Shown: positions 6,665 through 12,430 of the stretch, piece after piece
Position numbering within the stretch: position 1 is the stretch's first letter
Layout: the number at the start of each line of letters is the position of its first letter
NCBI GenBank assembly: GCA_003523185.1
Contig: DPGN01000001.1
Span: forward strand, 3,919 to 16,348
DNA: 12,430 nt
Direction of reading: 5' to 3'
DNA from: Halieaceae bacterium
GTDB taxonomy: Bacteria > Pseudomonadota > Gammaproteobacteria > Pseudomonadales > Halieaceae
The notes under the pieces: model-generated
What the model saw: the letters and a program-made list of their open reading frames with translations, nothing else
Database searches by the model: none
What the model was told of the DNA's origin: nothing
Translations under genes and position numbers: made by a program

Positions 6665-7344
6665 CAGCCTCTACCTCGCTGGGAATCGCCAACCGTGATC
6701 AAGCTTCCCTTATCCAAAGTCAAAATGCGATGAGACATTCGCGAGATGAGTGCCAAATCGTGGCTGGCAACTATCACCGTGACTCCTACACTGTTAAATG
6801 CTGAAAACAAGCCCATGATCTCTGCCGACAACTGAGGATCGAGGTTTCCTGTCGGCTCATCGGCAATCAAAATTTTAGGGCGGGCGACGACGGCGCGCGC
6901 AATGCCTACACGCTGCTGCTCACCGCCCGAAAGCGTGTCTGGATTAGCCCGCTCCCTATCCAACAAGCCGACTTTATCGAGAGCCGCGCGAACACGACGG
7001 TCAATATCGCGCGGTGTGAAACCAGCAATCTCCAGAGGGAGCGCTACGTTGTGATAGACAGATCGGTCACTCAACAGCTGGTGGTCCTGAAAGACAACAC
7101 CAAAATCTCGCCGGTACTTCGCGATACCTGAGGGTTTTATTTTTGAAAGCGGTCTGCCACCAACGGCGATGTCGCCCGATGATGCCCGTTCGAGGAGAAG
7201 TAACAATCGCAGTAAGGTGCTTTTTCCCGCGCCCGAATGCCCAGTGAGAAACGCCATCTCACCACTTTGTAATTCGAAGCTGAGATCAGCCAGTGCATCC
7301 CACTGACCAAAACGCTTCCCAACGCGGTTAAAGACGACATCCAT
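6664..7344 (-). CDS. ftsE: Cell division ATP-binding protein FtsE
   Basis: This 226-residue ABC ATPase is the cytoplasmic partner of FtsX. All nucleotide-binding elements are intact: Walker A GHSGAGKST (35-43), Q-loop Gln86 in VFQDHQLL, signature LSGGEQQR (138-145), Walker B ILIADE (158-163) followed by the D-loop NLD, and H-loop His195 in ASHDL. EMAFLTGHSGAGKS and the ALDKVGLLDR block are close to E. coli FtsE, and length matches. It starts six bases downstream of the ftsY stop (five intervening bases) and overlaps ftsX by one base, so ftsYEX forms one operon. The C-terminus ends in a short polar tail (DSQRGRG) outside the conserved fold. Confidence 0.97.
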   Translation of the reverse strand: MDVVFNRVGKRFGQWDALADLSFELQSGEMAFLTGHSGAGKSTLLRLLLLLERASSGDIAVGGRPLSKIKPSGIAKYRRDFGVVFQDHQLLSDRSVYHNVALPLEIAGFTPRDIDRRVRAALDKVGLLDRERANPDTLSGGEQQRVGIARAVVARPKILIADEPTGNLDPQLSAEIMGLFSAFNSVGVTVIVASHDLALISRMSHRILTLDKGSLITVGDSQRGRG

Positions 7345-7349
7345 AAGAG

Positions 7350-8372
7350 TTACTCGGCCGCCGTGAAGAGGGCGTCGACAAATTCATCGGCATCAAATGG
7401 GCGAAGGTCTTCAACGCCCTCACCAATCCCAATGAAGCGAATGGGGCGTTTTATCTGCTCACCAATTGCAAACACCACCCCACCTTTTGCCGTTCCATCG
7501 AGCTTGGTCAGCGCTATCCCCGTAATTCCCACGGCGGCATCGAACTCTCGTGCCTGTGCTACGGCGTTCTGGCCTGTGCCGGCATCGAGAACAAGCAGCG
7601 TCTCATGAGGCACATTTGCGTCAGCCTTTTTGATGACTCGGACGATTTTCTCTAGCTCCTCCATCAAGTGCGCCTTGTTGTTGAGCCGACCCGCGGTGTC
7701 AGCGAGTAAAACATCGACATTACGTGCCCGAGCCGCAGTCAGCGCATCAAACAACACCGATGCGCTATCGGCACCCGTGTGCTGTGCAATCACCGGTACG
7801 TTGTTTCGCTCGCCCCAGGTTTGAAGTTGCTCGACCGCGGCAGCTCTAAACGTATCCCCGGCCGCCAACATGACCGACTTACCCTCTGACAGATAACGAT
7901 GCGTGAGCTTTCCAATAGTGGTTGTTTTACCTGCCCCGTTTACCCCAACCACCAAAATCACTAGTGGGCCATCTGCCGGCAGCTCCAGCTCAGACTCTGT
8001 CTCAACCAAAGTAGCAACAAGAAGCTGCTTCAATGTTGCCATGACTGCCTCGACATTAACCTCAGATTTCCGCGGATGGGCAGCGGTCAGTCGATCAATG
8101 ATGGTCTGCGTGGTGGCAACACCAACATCGGCCATGAGCAACTCGGTCTCTAGTGCCTCGATGACCTCATCATCAATGGTCGGTCTTACACCCAACGCAC
8201 CTTCGATACCGGTAACCAGCGCCTTGCTGGTCTTTCCAAGGCCTGAGGTTAACCGCGAAAACCAAGTCGCCTTGTCATCGGCCTCTACAGGTTGGCTCGA
8301 TGCTGAAACATCTGCTTCAGCCTGACCTTGATCTTGTTGATCGCCTTTTTGCTTACGTCCGAACCACTTCAT
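7350..8372 (-). CDS. ftsY: Signal recognition particle receptor FtsY
   Basis: This 340-residue SRP-family GTPase receives SRP-ribosome complexes at the inner membrane for cotranslational insertion. A short, charged A region (about 1-35, rich in Gln, Asp and Glu) precedes the N domain, which includes ALETELLMADVG. The GTPase motifs are G1 GVNGAGKT (143-150), the DTFRAAA insertion-box element (173-179), G3 DTAGR (225-229) and G4 TKLD (289-292), with FIGIGEGVEDLRPF near the end. The start is ATG 8372 (MKWFGRKQ), which gives an amphipathic basic N-terminus; an in-frame TTG at 8408 would add 12 residues. A weak AAGGG lies about 11 bases upstream. The acidic A domain is much shorter than in E. coli FtsY (497 residues), a common difference between lineages. 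Confidence 0.96.
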   Translation of the reverse strand: MKWFGRKQKGDQQDQGQAEADVSASSQPVEADDKATWFSRLTSGLGKTSKALVTGIEGALGVRPTIDDEVIEALETELLMADVGVATTQTIIDRLTAAHPRKSEVNVEAVMATLKQLLVATLVETESELELPADGPLVILVVGVNGAGKTTTIGKLTHRYLSEGKSVMLAAGDTFRAAAVEQLQTWGERNNVPVIAQHTGADSASVLFDALTAARARNVDVLLADTAGRLNNKAHLMEELEKIVRVIKKADANVPHETLLVLDAGTGQNAVAQAREFDAAVGITGIALTKLDGTAKGGVVFAIGEQIKRPIRFIGIGEGVEDLRPFDADEFVDALFTAAE

Positions 8373-8385
8373 TCCAAATTTAACC

Positions 8386-8399
8386 CTTGTTTCAACAAG
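8386..8399. repeat. 14-base near-palindrome upstream of ftsY
   Basis: CTTGTT and AACAAG are perfect six-base inverted arms around a TC centre, lying 13 bases upstream of the chosen ftsY start in the ftsY/rsmD divergent gap. It could be an operator or the base of a small leader hairpin, but it is short enough to arise by chance. No convincing promoter could be drawn for either gene in this 78-base gap. Confidence 0.3.
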
Positions 8400-8450
8400 C
8401 AAAGGCAATGAGCGCTATGCTACGCCAGTCTATCATTAGGTAATGCACTC

Positions 8451-9020
8451 ATGAGCAAAAGTCATCGCGCTAAGCTCGGCAATCAGGTCAGAATTATCGG
8501 CGGTAATTGGCGAGGACGAAAACTGCAGTTTCCCTCGATCGAAGGGTTGCGGCCTACGCCAGATCGCATTCGTGAGACCTTATTCAATTGGCTGTCACCT
8601 CACATAGCCGGCGCACATTGCCTAGACCTTTATGCGGGGTCGGGGGCGTTGGGTTTTGAGGCGCTGTCGAGAGGCGCCAGAAATTGTTGTTTCATCGACA
8701 ACAACAAACAAGTGCAAGCTGCGCTCGGATCGAGCGTGCAGGCGCTGAACTGCGAGGATCGAGCCACCGTGATACTCGCAGACTCAGGCTCAGCAATTAC
8801 GCTAGACCACTCGATCGATCTGGTGTTTTTAGACCCGCCTTTCGCGAGTCATCTGTTACCCGGCACCTTGGATTGGCTTTTGACAAGCCCCAGCATTCAC
8901 CCGGACACCCTGATCTACATAGAGGCGCCCAAAGGCCACGAACTGCCAGCTTGCAACCTCTCCATCATTAAAGAAAAAGTAGCGGGTGAAGTGATATCGC
9001 GTTTGGTTGGCATCCGCTAG
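8451..9020 (+). CDS. rsmD: 16S rRNA (guanine966-N2)-methyltransferase RsmD
   Basis: This 189-residue SAM-dependent enzyme methylates G966 of 16S rRNA in the assembled small subunit. Family blocks appear in order: VRIIGGNWRGRKLQFP (13-28), LRPTPDRIRETLFNWL (33-48), the SAM motif DLYAGSGALGFEALSRGA (59-76), and the catalytic DPPF (128-131) characteristic of N-methyltransferases acting on exocyclic amines. Length is normal. ATG 8451 has a weak AGG about ten bases upstream. Its divergent placement against ftsY is the same as in E. coli. The next gene, coaD, follows after a 61-base gap and may be cotranscribed. Confidence 0.96.
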   Translation: MSKSHRAKLGNQVRIIGGNWRGRKLQFPSIEGLRPTPDRIRETLFNWLSPHIAGAHCLDLYAGSGALGFEALSRGARNCCFIDNNKQVQAALGSSVQALNCEDRATVILADSGSAITLDHSIDLVFLDPPFASHLLPGTLDWLLTSPSIHPDTLIYIEAPKGHELPACNLSIIKEKVAGEVISRLVGIR

Positions 9021-9067
9021 TAGAGTTTGTCCTTCACGAGTGGGTTGTGTAGTCTCATTTGATCAGT

Positions 9068-9072
9068 AAGGA
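9068..9072 (+). promoter_or_regulatory. Shine-Dalgarno site for coaD
   Basis: AAGGA ends nine bases before ATG 9082 but immediately abuts the in-frame ATG 9073. The spacing makes 9082 the real start and gives the family-typical N-terminus MRKNTVVYPGTFDP. Confidence 0.75.
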
Positions 9073-9081
9073 ATGCTTGCT

Positions 9082-9567
9082 ATGCGTAAAAACACGGTTG
9101 TCTATCCCGGTACATTTGACCCCATCCACAAAGGGCATGTGGACTTAGTGGAACGCGCCTCCAATCTGTTCGACCGCGTCGTCATTGGCGTTGCTGAGAG
9201 CTCAAAGAAGCAGCCGTTGTTCTCTACAGAAGAACGCATCGCATTAACGCAAGCATCGCTCAGCCATCTCCACAACATTGAAGTCAAAGGGTTTAGCGGC
9301 CTATCCATTCGGTTTGTCGAAGCTCAGGATTCCAATTGCGTTTTGCGCGGCATCCGAACGGTGGCCGACTTCGAATTTGAGCACCAGCTGGCAAATATGA
9401 ACCGAGCCATGAATCCCGAGTTCGAAAGCCTCTTTTTGACGCCTTCGAACACACTGTCTTATATCTCATCGTCGCTTATTCGCGAGATTGCCTCAATGAA
9501 CGGTGATGTATCCGACTTTGTACCTGAGCCTGTACTCGACGCGCTGAATAAAAAATTCAGCCATTAA
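9082..9567 (+). CDS. coaD: Phosphopantetheine adenylyltransferase CoaD
   Basis: This 161-residue nucleotidyltransferase transfers AMP from ATP to 4'-phosphopantetheine, giving dephospho-CoA in the penultimate step of CoA synthesis. The nucleotidyltransferase signature is YPGTFDPIHKGH (8-19), with the HxGH-type motif HKGH at 16-19. RGIRTVADFEFEHQLANMN (89-107) is the substrate-binding block, and the ISSSLIRE motif is at 128-135 with GDVSDFVP following. Length matches E. coli CoaD (159). Its TAA shares four bases with the convergent mutM stop. Together with coaBC at the right edge, two CoA pathway enzymes flank this cluster, as in other gammaproteobacteria. Confidence 0.97.
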   Translation: MRKNTVVYPGTFDPIHKGHVDLVERASNLFDRVVIGVAESSKKQPLFSTEERIALTQASLSHLHNIEVKGFSGLSIRFVEAQDSNCVLRGIRTVADFEFEHQLANMNRAMNPEFESLFLTPSNTLSYISSSLIREIASMNGDVSDFVPEPVLDALNKKFSH

Positions 9568-10376
9568 CGCTGACAGGCACCACAGAAGACACTCGCACGG
9601 TTTGACTGTCGTATTTCCTTGAGGCGTTTAGCCTTGCAGCGATAACAAAGCTCCCCGCCACGCCCGTAAACCTGAAGACTCTGGTCGAAATAGCCAGCCT
9701 TTCCATCGCCCCCAACAAAATCTCTTAACGTGGTACCCCCAACATCGATGGCCGTTGCCAACACATCTTTGATCGCCGTAGCGAGGGCTTCGAAACGCGC
9801 TTTGCTGACTCTATTCGCAGGTCTATCAGGACGGATGCCGGCCATAAATAAGGCCTCGTTAGCATAGATGTTGCCCACGCCCACAACGATCTTGGCATCC
9901 ATAATAAAGAGCTTTACGGCACTGCTTCGCCTGCGCGCTTGCTGGTAGAGGTACTCGCCATCAAAGGCGTCTGAGAGTGGCTCCGGACCCAGGTGATCAA
10001 GCAGCGCATGGGAGTCACTCGACAACCAATGCATGCTGCCAAAACGCCTCGGGTCGTGATATCGAAGTATCAAGCCATTGTCGAATTCAATATCTACGTG
10101 GTCATGTTTCCTTGGTTGCTCCTCAGGAGCGACCATTCGTAACGATCCAGACATACCCAAATGCACGAGTAGGCAGCCCGAATCGAAGTCCATCAATAAA
10201 TACTTTGCCCGGCGCCGCGTACCAGCGACGGTCCCGCCGGCGAGTTGCTGCTCGAAGCCCGGTGGAATCGCCCAGCGCAGACGCCGATCCCTAACGATAA
10301 CGTTGGTGACTTTATGGCCCATGACATGTGGCTCAATACCGCGGCGCGTTGTCTCTACCTCTGGCAACTCAGGCAC
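9564..10376 (-). CDS. mutM: Formamidopyrimidine-DNA glycosylase MutM (Fpg)
   Basis: This 270-residue bifunctional glycosylase/AP lyase excises 8-oxoguanine and formamidopyrimidines. The N-terminus PELPEVETTRRG carries the catalytic Pro2 and Glu3 (exposed after Met removal). Lys58 in RRAKYLL corresponds to the conserved Lys57 of E. coli. GVGNIYANE (166-174) is the helix-two-turn-helix DNA-binding element. A complete zinc finger closes the protein: Cys244, Cys247, Cys265 and Cys268, with the conserved Arg260 between. The start is GTG 10376, preceded by GGGAG about seven bases upstream. A strong terminator separates it from rpmG, so expression probably depends on readthrough or a local promoter. 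The 3' end overlaps convergent coaD by four bases. Confidence 0.97.
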   Translation of the reverse strand: MPELPEVETTRRGIEPHVMGHKVTNVIVRDRRLRWAIPPGFEQQLAGGTVAGTRRRAKYLLMDFDSGCLLVHLGMSGSLRMVAPEEQPRKHDHVDIEFDNGLILRYHDPRRFGSMHWLSSDSHALLDHLGPEPLSDAFDGEYLYQQARRRSSAVKLFIMDAKIVVGVGNIYANEALFMAGIRPDRPANRVSKARFEALATAIKDVLATAIDVGGTTLRDFVGGDGKAGYFDQSLQVYGRGGELCYRCKAKRLKEIRQSNRASVFCGACQR

Positions 10377-10401
10377 ATCTATCTCCCGACTAATTTAAGG
10401 C

Positions 10402-10427
10402 AAAAAAAACCCCGGCTCTGCCGGGGT
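10402..10427 (-). terminator. Rho-independent terminator after rpmB-rpmG
   Basis: On the minus strand a seven-base-pair GC-only stem (CCCCGGC, loop AGA, GCCGGGG; 10426-10410) is followed at once by eight T residues (10409-10402). An extra A-T pair can close the stem. It lies 19 bases past the rpmG stop and 26 bases before the mutM start, so it should end most ribosomal-protein transcripts while letting some read into mutM. Confidence 0.93.
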
Positions 10428-10445
10428 CTTTATCAAGCCTTGCAC

Positions 10446-10601
10446 TTACTTGATCTTACCTTCTTTGTAGATCACGTGCTTGCGTGCAACAGGGTCGTAC
10501 TTTTTCATTTCCAACTTATCAGGCGTTGTACGCTTGTTTTTATCTGTCGTGTAAAAGTGGCCTGTACCCGCCGTTGAATTCATTCGGATTTTTTCACGCA
10601 T
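10446..10601 (-). CDS. rpmG: 50S ribosomal protein L33
   Basis: This 51-residue protein of the large ribosomal subunit begins MREKIRMNSTAGTGHFYTTD and ends with IYKEGKIK. TTPDKLEMKKYDPVARKHV is the standard L33 core. It contains no cysteine, so it is the zinc-independent form. ATG 10601 is preceded nine bases upstream by GAGGAG, which overlaps the rpmB stop. It is the second gene of the rpmB-rpmG pair, and a strong intrinsic terminator follows. Confidence 0.97.
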   Translation of the reverse strand: MREKIRMNSTAGTGHFYTTDKNKRTTPDKLEMKKYDPVARKHVIYKEGKIK

Positions 10602-10610
10602 AAGTCGCTA

Positions 10611-10616
10611 CTCCTC
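10611..10616 (-). promoter_or_regulatory. Shine-Dalgarno site for rpmG
   Basis: GAGGAG on the minus strand, nine bases before ATG 10601, overlapping the rpmB stop codon (10615-10617). It supports tight coupling of L28 and L33 synthesis. Confidence 0.8.
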
Positions 10617-10851
10617 AAACCTTTTCGCCGCGAGCGCGCAGCTCTGACAACACGCTTTCAATACCGCGCTTATCGATGATTCTCATGCCCTTGGGAGACA
10701 CGCGCAACGAAACGAAGCGCTTCTCAGATTCAACCCAAAAACGGTGATTGTGTAGGTTAGGCAGGAAGCGTCTGCGAGTGCGATTCTTCGCATGCGAGAC
10801 ATTATTTCCTGTCATCGGGCGCTTACCTGTAACTTGACATACTCGAGACAT
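10615..10851 (-). CDS. rpmB: 50S ribosomal protein L28
   Basis: This 78-residue large-subunit protein is nearly collinear with E. coli L28: MSRVCQVTGKRPMTGNNVSH at the start, RRRFLPNLHNHRFWVESEKR in the middle, and LRARGEKV at the end. It lacks paired CxxC motifs, so it is the zinc-free form. The start is ATG 10851, with GGTGG about ten bases upstream; an in-frame TTG-type extension to 10881 reads non-family residues. It is separated from rpmG by 13 bases and from radC by 66 bases that include a possible promoter. Confidence 0.97.
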   Translation of the reverse strand: MSRVCQVTGKRPMTGNNVSHAKNRTRRRFLPNLHNHRFWVESEKRFVSLRVSPKGMRIIDKRGIESVLSELRARGEKV

Positions 10852-10879
10852 CTGTCTGTCCACCAAAAAAAGGAGCGGC

Positions 10880-10908
10880 AAGATACCAAAGGCCTAGCCC
10901 GTAAGCAA
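10880..10908 (-). promoter_or_regulatory. Possible promoter for rpmB-rpmG
   Basis: On the minus strand TTGCTT (10908-10903), a 17-base spacer and TATCTT (10885-10880) give a weak sigma-70-like promoter about 30 bases before rpmB. The -10 matches 4/6 and the -35 only 3/6. The position, in the radC-rpmB gap, is where a dedicated ribosomal-protein promoter would be expected. Confidence 0.35.
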
Positions 10909-10917
10909 CACGAAGTC

Positions 10918-11652
10918 TTACACAAAACCTAAGTTTCTAAGGCTTACGCAGTGACCTTCAGCGGCGATTAAATCGTCGCACAGCCGGATGTCGAGAAGCA
11001 TCCGTGCTTTTGACACTTTCTCGGTAACCGAAACATCAGAATGACTCGGCTTAAGAACACCCGAGGGGTGATTGTGCGCGACCACCACGGACGTTGCTTG
11101 GTGGGCCAGCGCCCTAGAAGCTACCACGCGAGTGTAGACGGGCGCGCTATCGACACTACCCATGAACAGCACCTCAGCCGATAGCAGCCGGTAGTGCGTG
11201 TCGAGAAACAAGGCCATAAATGTCTCTCGTGACCCACCGGACAGCTCGGCAACAATAAACGACTCAAATAAACGCCAGTCATAGCTTGGTGAAGGCTGTC
11301 TTAATGGCTCCTGAGCAGCAAGTGAATGCAAGGTAATTGAGGCGTTCAAGCGAGCCCTGGCTGCGTCTGTCCATGACGGGTGTTTAATATCGCCGTTTGC
11401 CAAGCCTCGAATCAGCTTATCGAGCCGCATGCTGCCCGGTTGTTCATCCAAAAGCCGCGTAGTGTCCGCGATGGGCAATCCGGAAACGCGGCTTAGCGTG
11501 ACCGTCGCCAGAACCGACTGATTGGCAGCCGTGCCTTCATAACTCCAACCTTTGATGGGTATCTGCTCATCCACCCCAGAGCCCCAGCTTAATGATTTAC
11601 CACCTGTGTAAATAGAGGAGAGCTTTGCATTAGACCTGTATATGTCTGCCAC
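10918..11652 (-). CDS. radC: RadC family JAMM-domain protein with diverged N-terminus
   Basis: This 244-residue protein has a RadC-type JAB1/MPN-like C-terminal domain. FMALFLDTHYRLLSAEVLF (145-163) leads to the metal-binding signature AHNHPSG (192-198) with PSHSD (202-206). His193, His195, Asp206 and probably Glu160 would form the JAMM set, so the zinc site looks intact. The N-terminal half is unusual. The MPREKL and LSDAELL blocks and the Gly-Ile-Gly helix-hairpin-helix of standard RadC are not recognisable, although IPIKGWSYEG could align with the usual IRDWP start. Start is GTG 11652, preceded by AGGGG about nine bases upstream; GTG 11574 is an alternative. The molecular function of RadC proteins is unresolved, and the old DNA-repair label is doubtful. 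Its position between coaBC and rpmB is the canonical gammaproteobacterial one. Confidence 0.85.
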   Translation of the reverse strand: MADIYRSNAKLSSIYTGGKSLSWGSGVDEQIPIKGWSYEGTAANQSVLATVTLSRVSGLPIADTTRLLDEQPGSMRLDKLIRGLANGDIKHPSWTDAARARLNASITLHSLAAQEPLRQPSPSYDWRLFESFIVAELSGGSRETFMALFLDTHYRLLSAEVLFMGSVDSAPVYTRVVASRALAHQATSVVVAHNHPSGVLKPSHSDVSVTEKVSKARMLLDIRLCDDLIAAEGHCVSLRNLGFV

Positions 11653-11693
11653 GAAGAAAATCCCCTGAGATACTCGATCGACGCCGGTATGAT

Positions 11694-11725
11694 TAGGTGC
11701 TGTCGGATGCTACCTTTGGCACCTA
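11694..11725. repeat. Seven-base inverted repeat in the radC/coaBC divergent gap
   Basis: TAGGTGC (11694-11700) and GCACCTA (11719-11725) are perfect complements separated by 18 bases. The right arm overlaps the candidate coaBC -35 (TTGGCA). This could be an operator for a dimeric regulator, but arms this short can arise by chance. Confidence 0.3.
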
Positions 11726-11742
11726 CTGTCTTAGCTTTTAAT
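11716..11742 (+). promoter_or_regulatory. Candidate coaBC promoter, very close to the start codon
   Basis: TTGGCA (11716-11721, 5/6 match to TTGACA), a 15-base spacer and TTTAAT (11737-11742, 5/6 match to TATAAT). The spacer is shorter than ideal. Transcription from it would begin at or within a base or two of ATG 11748, giving a leaderless message. Confidence 0.35.
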
Positions 11743-11747
11743 CAGAT

Positions 11748-12430
11748 ATGGCACGGCTTTTTAATCATAATTTCATCGTAGGCGTTACAGGGAGTATTGC
11801 CGCCTACAAAGCAGCTGAACTGACTCGCAGCCTTATTCGCGAGGGCGCCAATGTGCGCGTCATCATGACAGAGGGCGCCTGCGAGTTTATTACGCCGCTA
11901 ACGCTACAAGCCTTATCGGGACATGAGGTTCATACCGATCTGCTAGACACGGAGGCGGAGGCCGCGATGGGTCATATCGAGCTCGCGCGCTGGGCTGACG
12001 CATTGCTGATAGCGCCAGCAAGTGCGGATTCCATTGCGCGGCTGGTACAAGGTCGTGCCGATGACCTGCTCGGTGCTTGCGCACTAGCAACCCCCGCACC
12101 CGTATTTGTCGCACCCGCAATGAACCAAGAGATGTGGGCAAAGCAAGCCACCCAAGACAACGTTCAGACCTTAGTTAGTAGAGGTATTGCGATGCTGGGG
12201 CCCTCGTCGGGCAGTCAGGCCTGTGGCGATGTCGGCGTAGGCCGTCTACTCGAGCCCGATGACATCGTCTCAGCAGTTGCAGAGCACCTCAGTACGGGCG
12301 CGCTCTCGGGTCGGCATGTGGTGATAACGGCAGGACCAACTCGAGAACCCATCTGCCCCGTGCGCTACATAAGCAATCGAAGCTCCGGAAAAATGGGTTA
12401 TGCGCTCGCTGAAGCCTGTATCAACGCGGG
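11748..12430 (+). CDS. coaBC: CoaBC, phosphopantothenoylcysteine synthetase/decarboxylase, 3'-truncated by window edge
   Basis: This bifunctional enzyme joins cysteine to 4'-phosphopantothenate (CoaB) and decarboxylates the product (CoaC), giving 4'-phosphopantetheine for CoA synthesis. The first 227 codons are present. The FMN-dependent CoaC domain shows TGSIAAYK (14-21), catalytic His76 in GHIELARWAD, PAMN with Asn126, and Cys159 in QACGDVGVGR; these match His75, Asn125 and Cys158 of the E. coli enzyme. The CoaB domain begins at VVITAGPTREP (191-201) and runs off the edge after ISNRSSGKMG. The Asp usual in the TREPxDPVR stretch is Cys203 here. ATG 11748 is the only possible start, since an in-frame TAA lies at 11739-11741, and no Shine-Dalgarno sequence precedes it. 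It is divergent from radC. Confidence 0.96.
   Translation, partial: MARLFNHNFIVGVTGSIAAYKAAELTRSLIREGANVRVIMTEGACEFITPLTLQALSGHEVHTDLLDTEAEAAMGHIELARWADALLIAPASADSIARLVQGRADDLLGACALATPAPVFVAPAMNQEMWAKQATQDNVQTLVSRGIAMLGPSSGSQACGDVGVGRLLEPDDIVSAVAEHLSTGALSGRHVVITAGPTREPICPVRYISNRSSGKMGYALAEACINA

Noticed and set aside
7903..8325. 140-codon open frame on the plus strand
   Set aside because: Antisense to ftsY with Ser/Val/Thr-rich shadow composition; FtsY motifs on the other strand are unambiguous.
8439..8450. GGTAATGCACTC resembling a CIRCE half-site near rsmD
   Set aside because: It differs from the TTAGCACTC arm and has no matching second arm at nine-base spacing.
9027..9055. TTGTCC-N17-TAGTCT as a coaD promoter
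   Set aside because: The spacing is right but the -10 matches only 3/6, and coaD could be cotranscribed with rsmD; not enough to annotate.
9977..10577. Several plus-strand open frames of 105-110 codons over mutM and rpmG
   Set aside because: All are antisense to clear mutM and rpmG coding sequence and one crosses the intrinsic terminator.

Overview
The window reads as chromosomal housekeeping DNA of a gammaproteobacterium of moderate GC content, probably a free-living aquatic lineage. The group-level call rests on gene order. rsmD is divergent from ftsY-ftsE-ftsX-rpoH, coaBC is divergent from radC-rpmB-rpmG-mutM, and metX-metW-DUF4426-rdgB-hemW runs as one block. All three arrangements are familiar from Pseudomonas and enteric relatives, and the proteins resemble their E. 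coli counterparts in length and motifs. The genus is not identifiable from the sequence alone. No mobile element, CRISPR array, tRNA or rRNA was seen, and coding density is very high.

Region 1 (1-3567, plus strand) is a tightly packed operon: metX (5' end missing), metW, a secreted DUF4426 protein, rdgB and hemW. Most junctions overlap by 1-4 bases. It joins methionine biosynthesis to nucleotide-pool cleaning and a heme chaperone/radical-SAM protein. The 101 bases to the next gene (3568-3668) separate convergent genes and hold no clear terminator.

Region 2 (3669-8372, minus strand) is transcribed right to left as ftsY, ftsE, ftsX, rpoH, DUF423 and trmB. It couples SRP-dependent membrane targeting, the FtsEX divisome ABC system and the heat-shock sigma factor. 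The 79-base ftsX-rpoH gap is the most informative regulatory stretch in the window. It holds a perfect CIRCE operator (TTAGCACTC-N9-GAGTGCTAA), the binding site of the HrcA repressor. Overlapping it are a sigma-E-type promoter (GGAACTT-N16-TCTCA) and a sigma-70-like promoter with an extended -10. This predicts that rpoH is both repressed by HrcA and driven by envelope stress.

Region 3 (8451-9567, plus strand) holds rsmD and coaD. coaD ends in a four-base overlap with convergent mutM.

Region 4 (9564-11652, minus strand) is radC, rpmB, rpmG, a strong intrinsic terminator and then mutM. The RadC protein keeps its metalloprotease-like C-terminal motif but has a diverged N-terminal half.

Region 5 (11748-12430, plus strand) is the first part of coaBC, cut by the window edge. 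coaD and coaBC both act in coenzyme A synthesis. Apart from the rpoH control region, the content is ordinary core genome, and I see no unknown multi-gene system.
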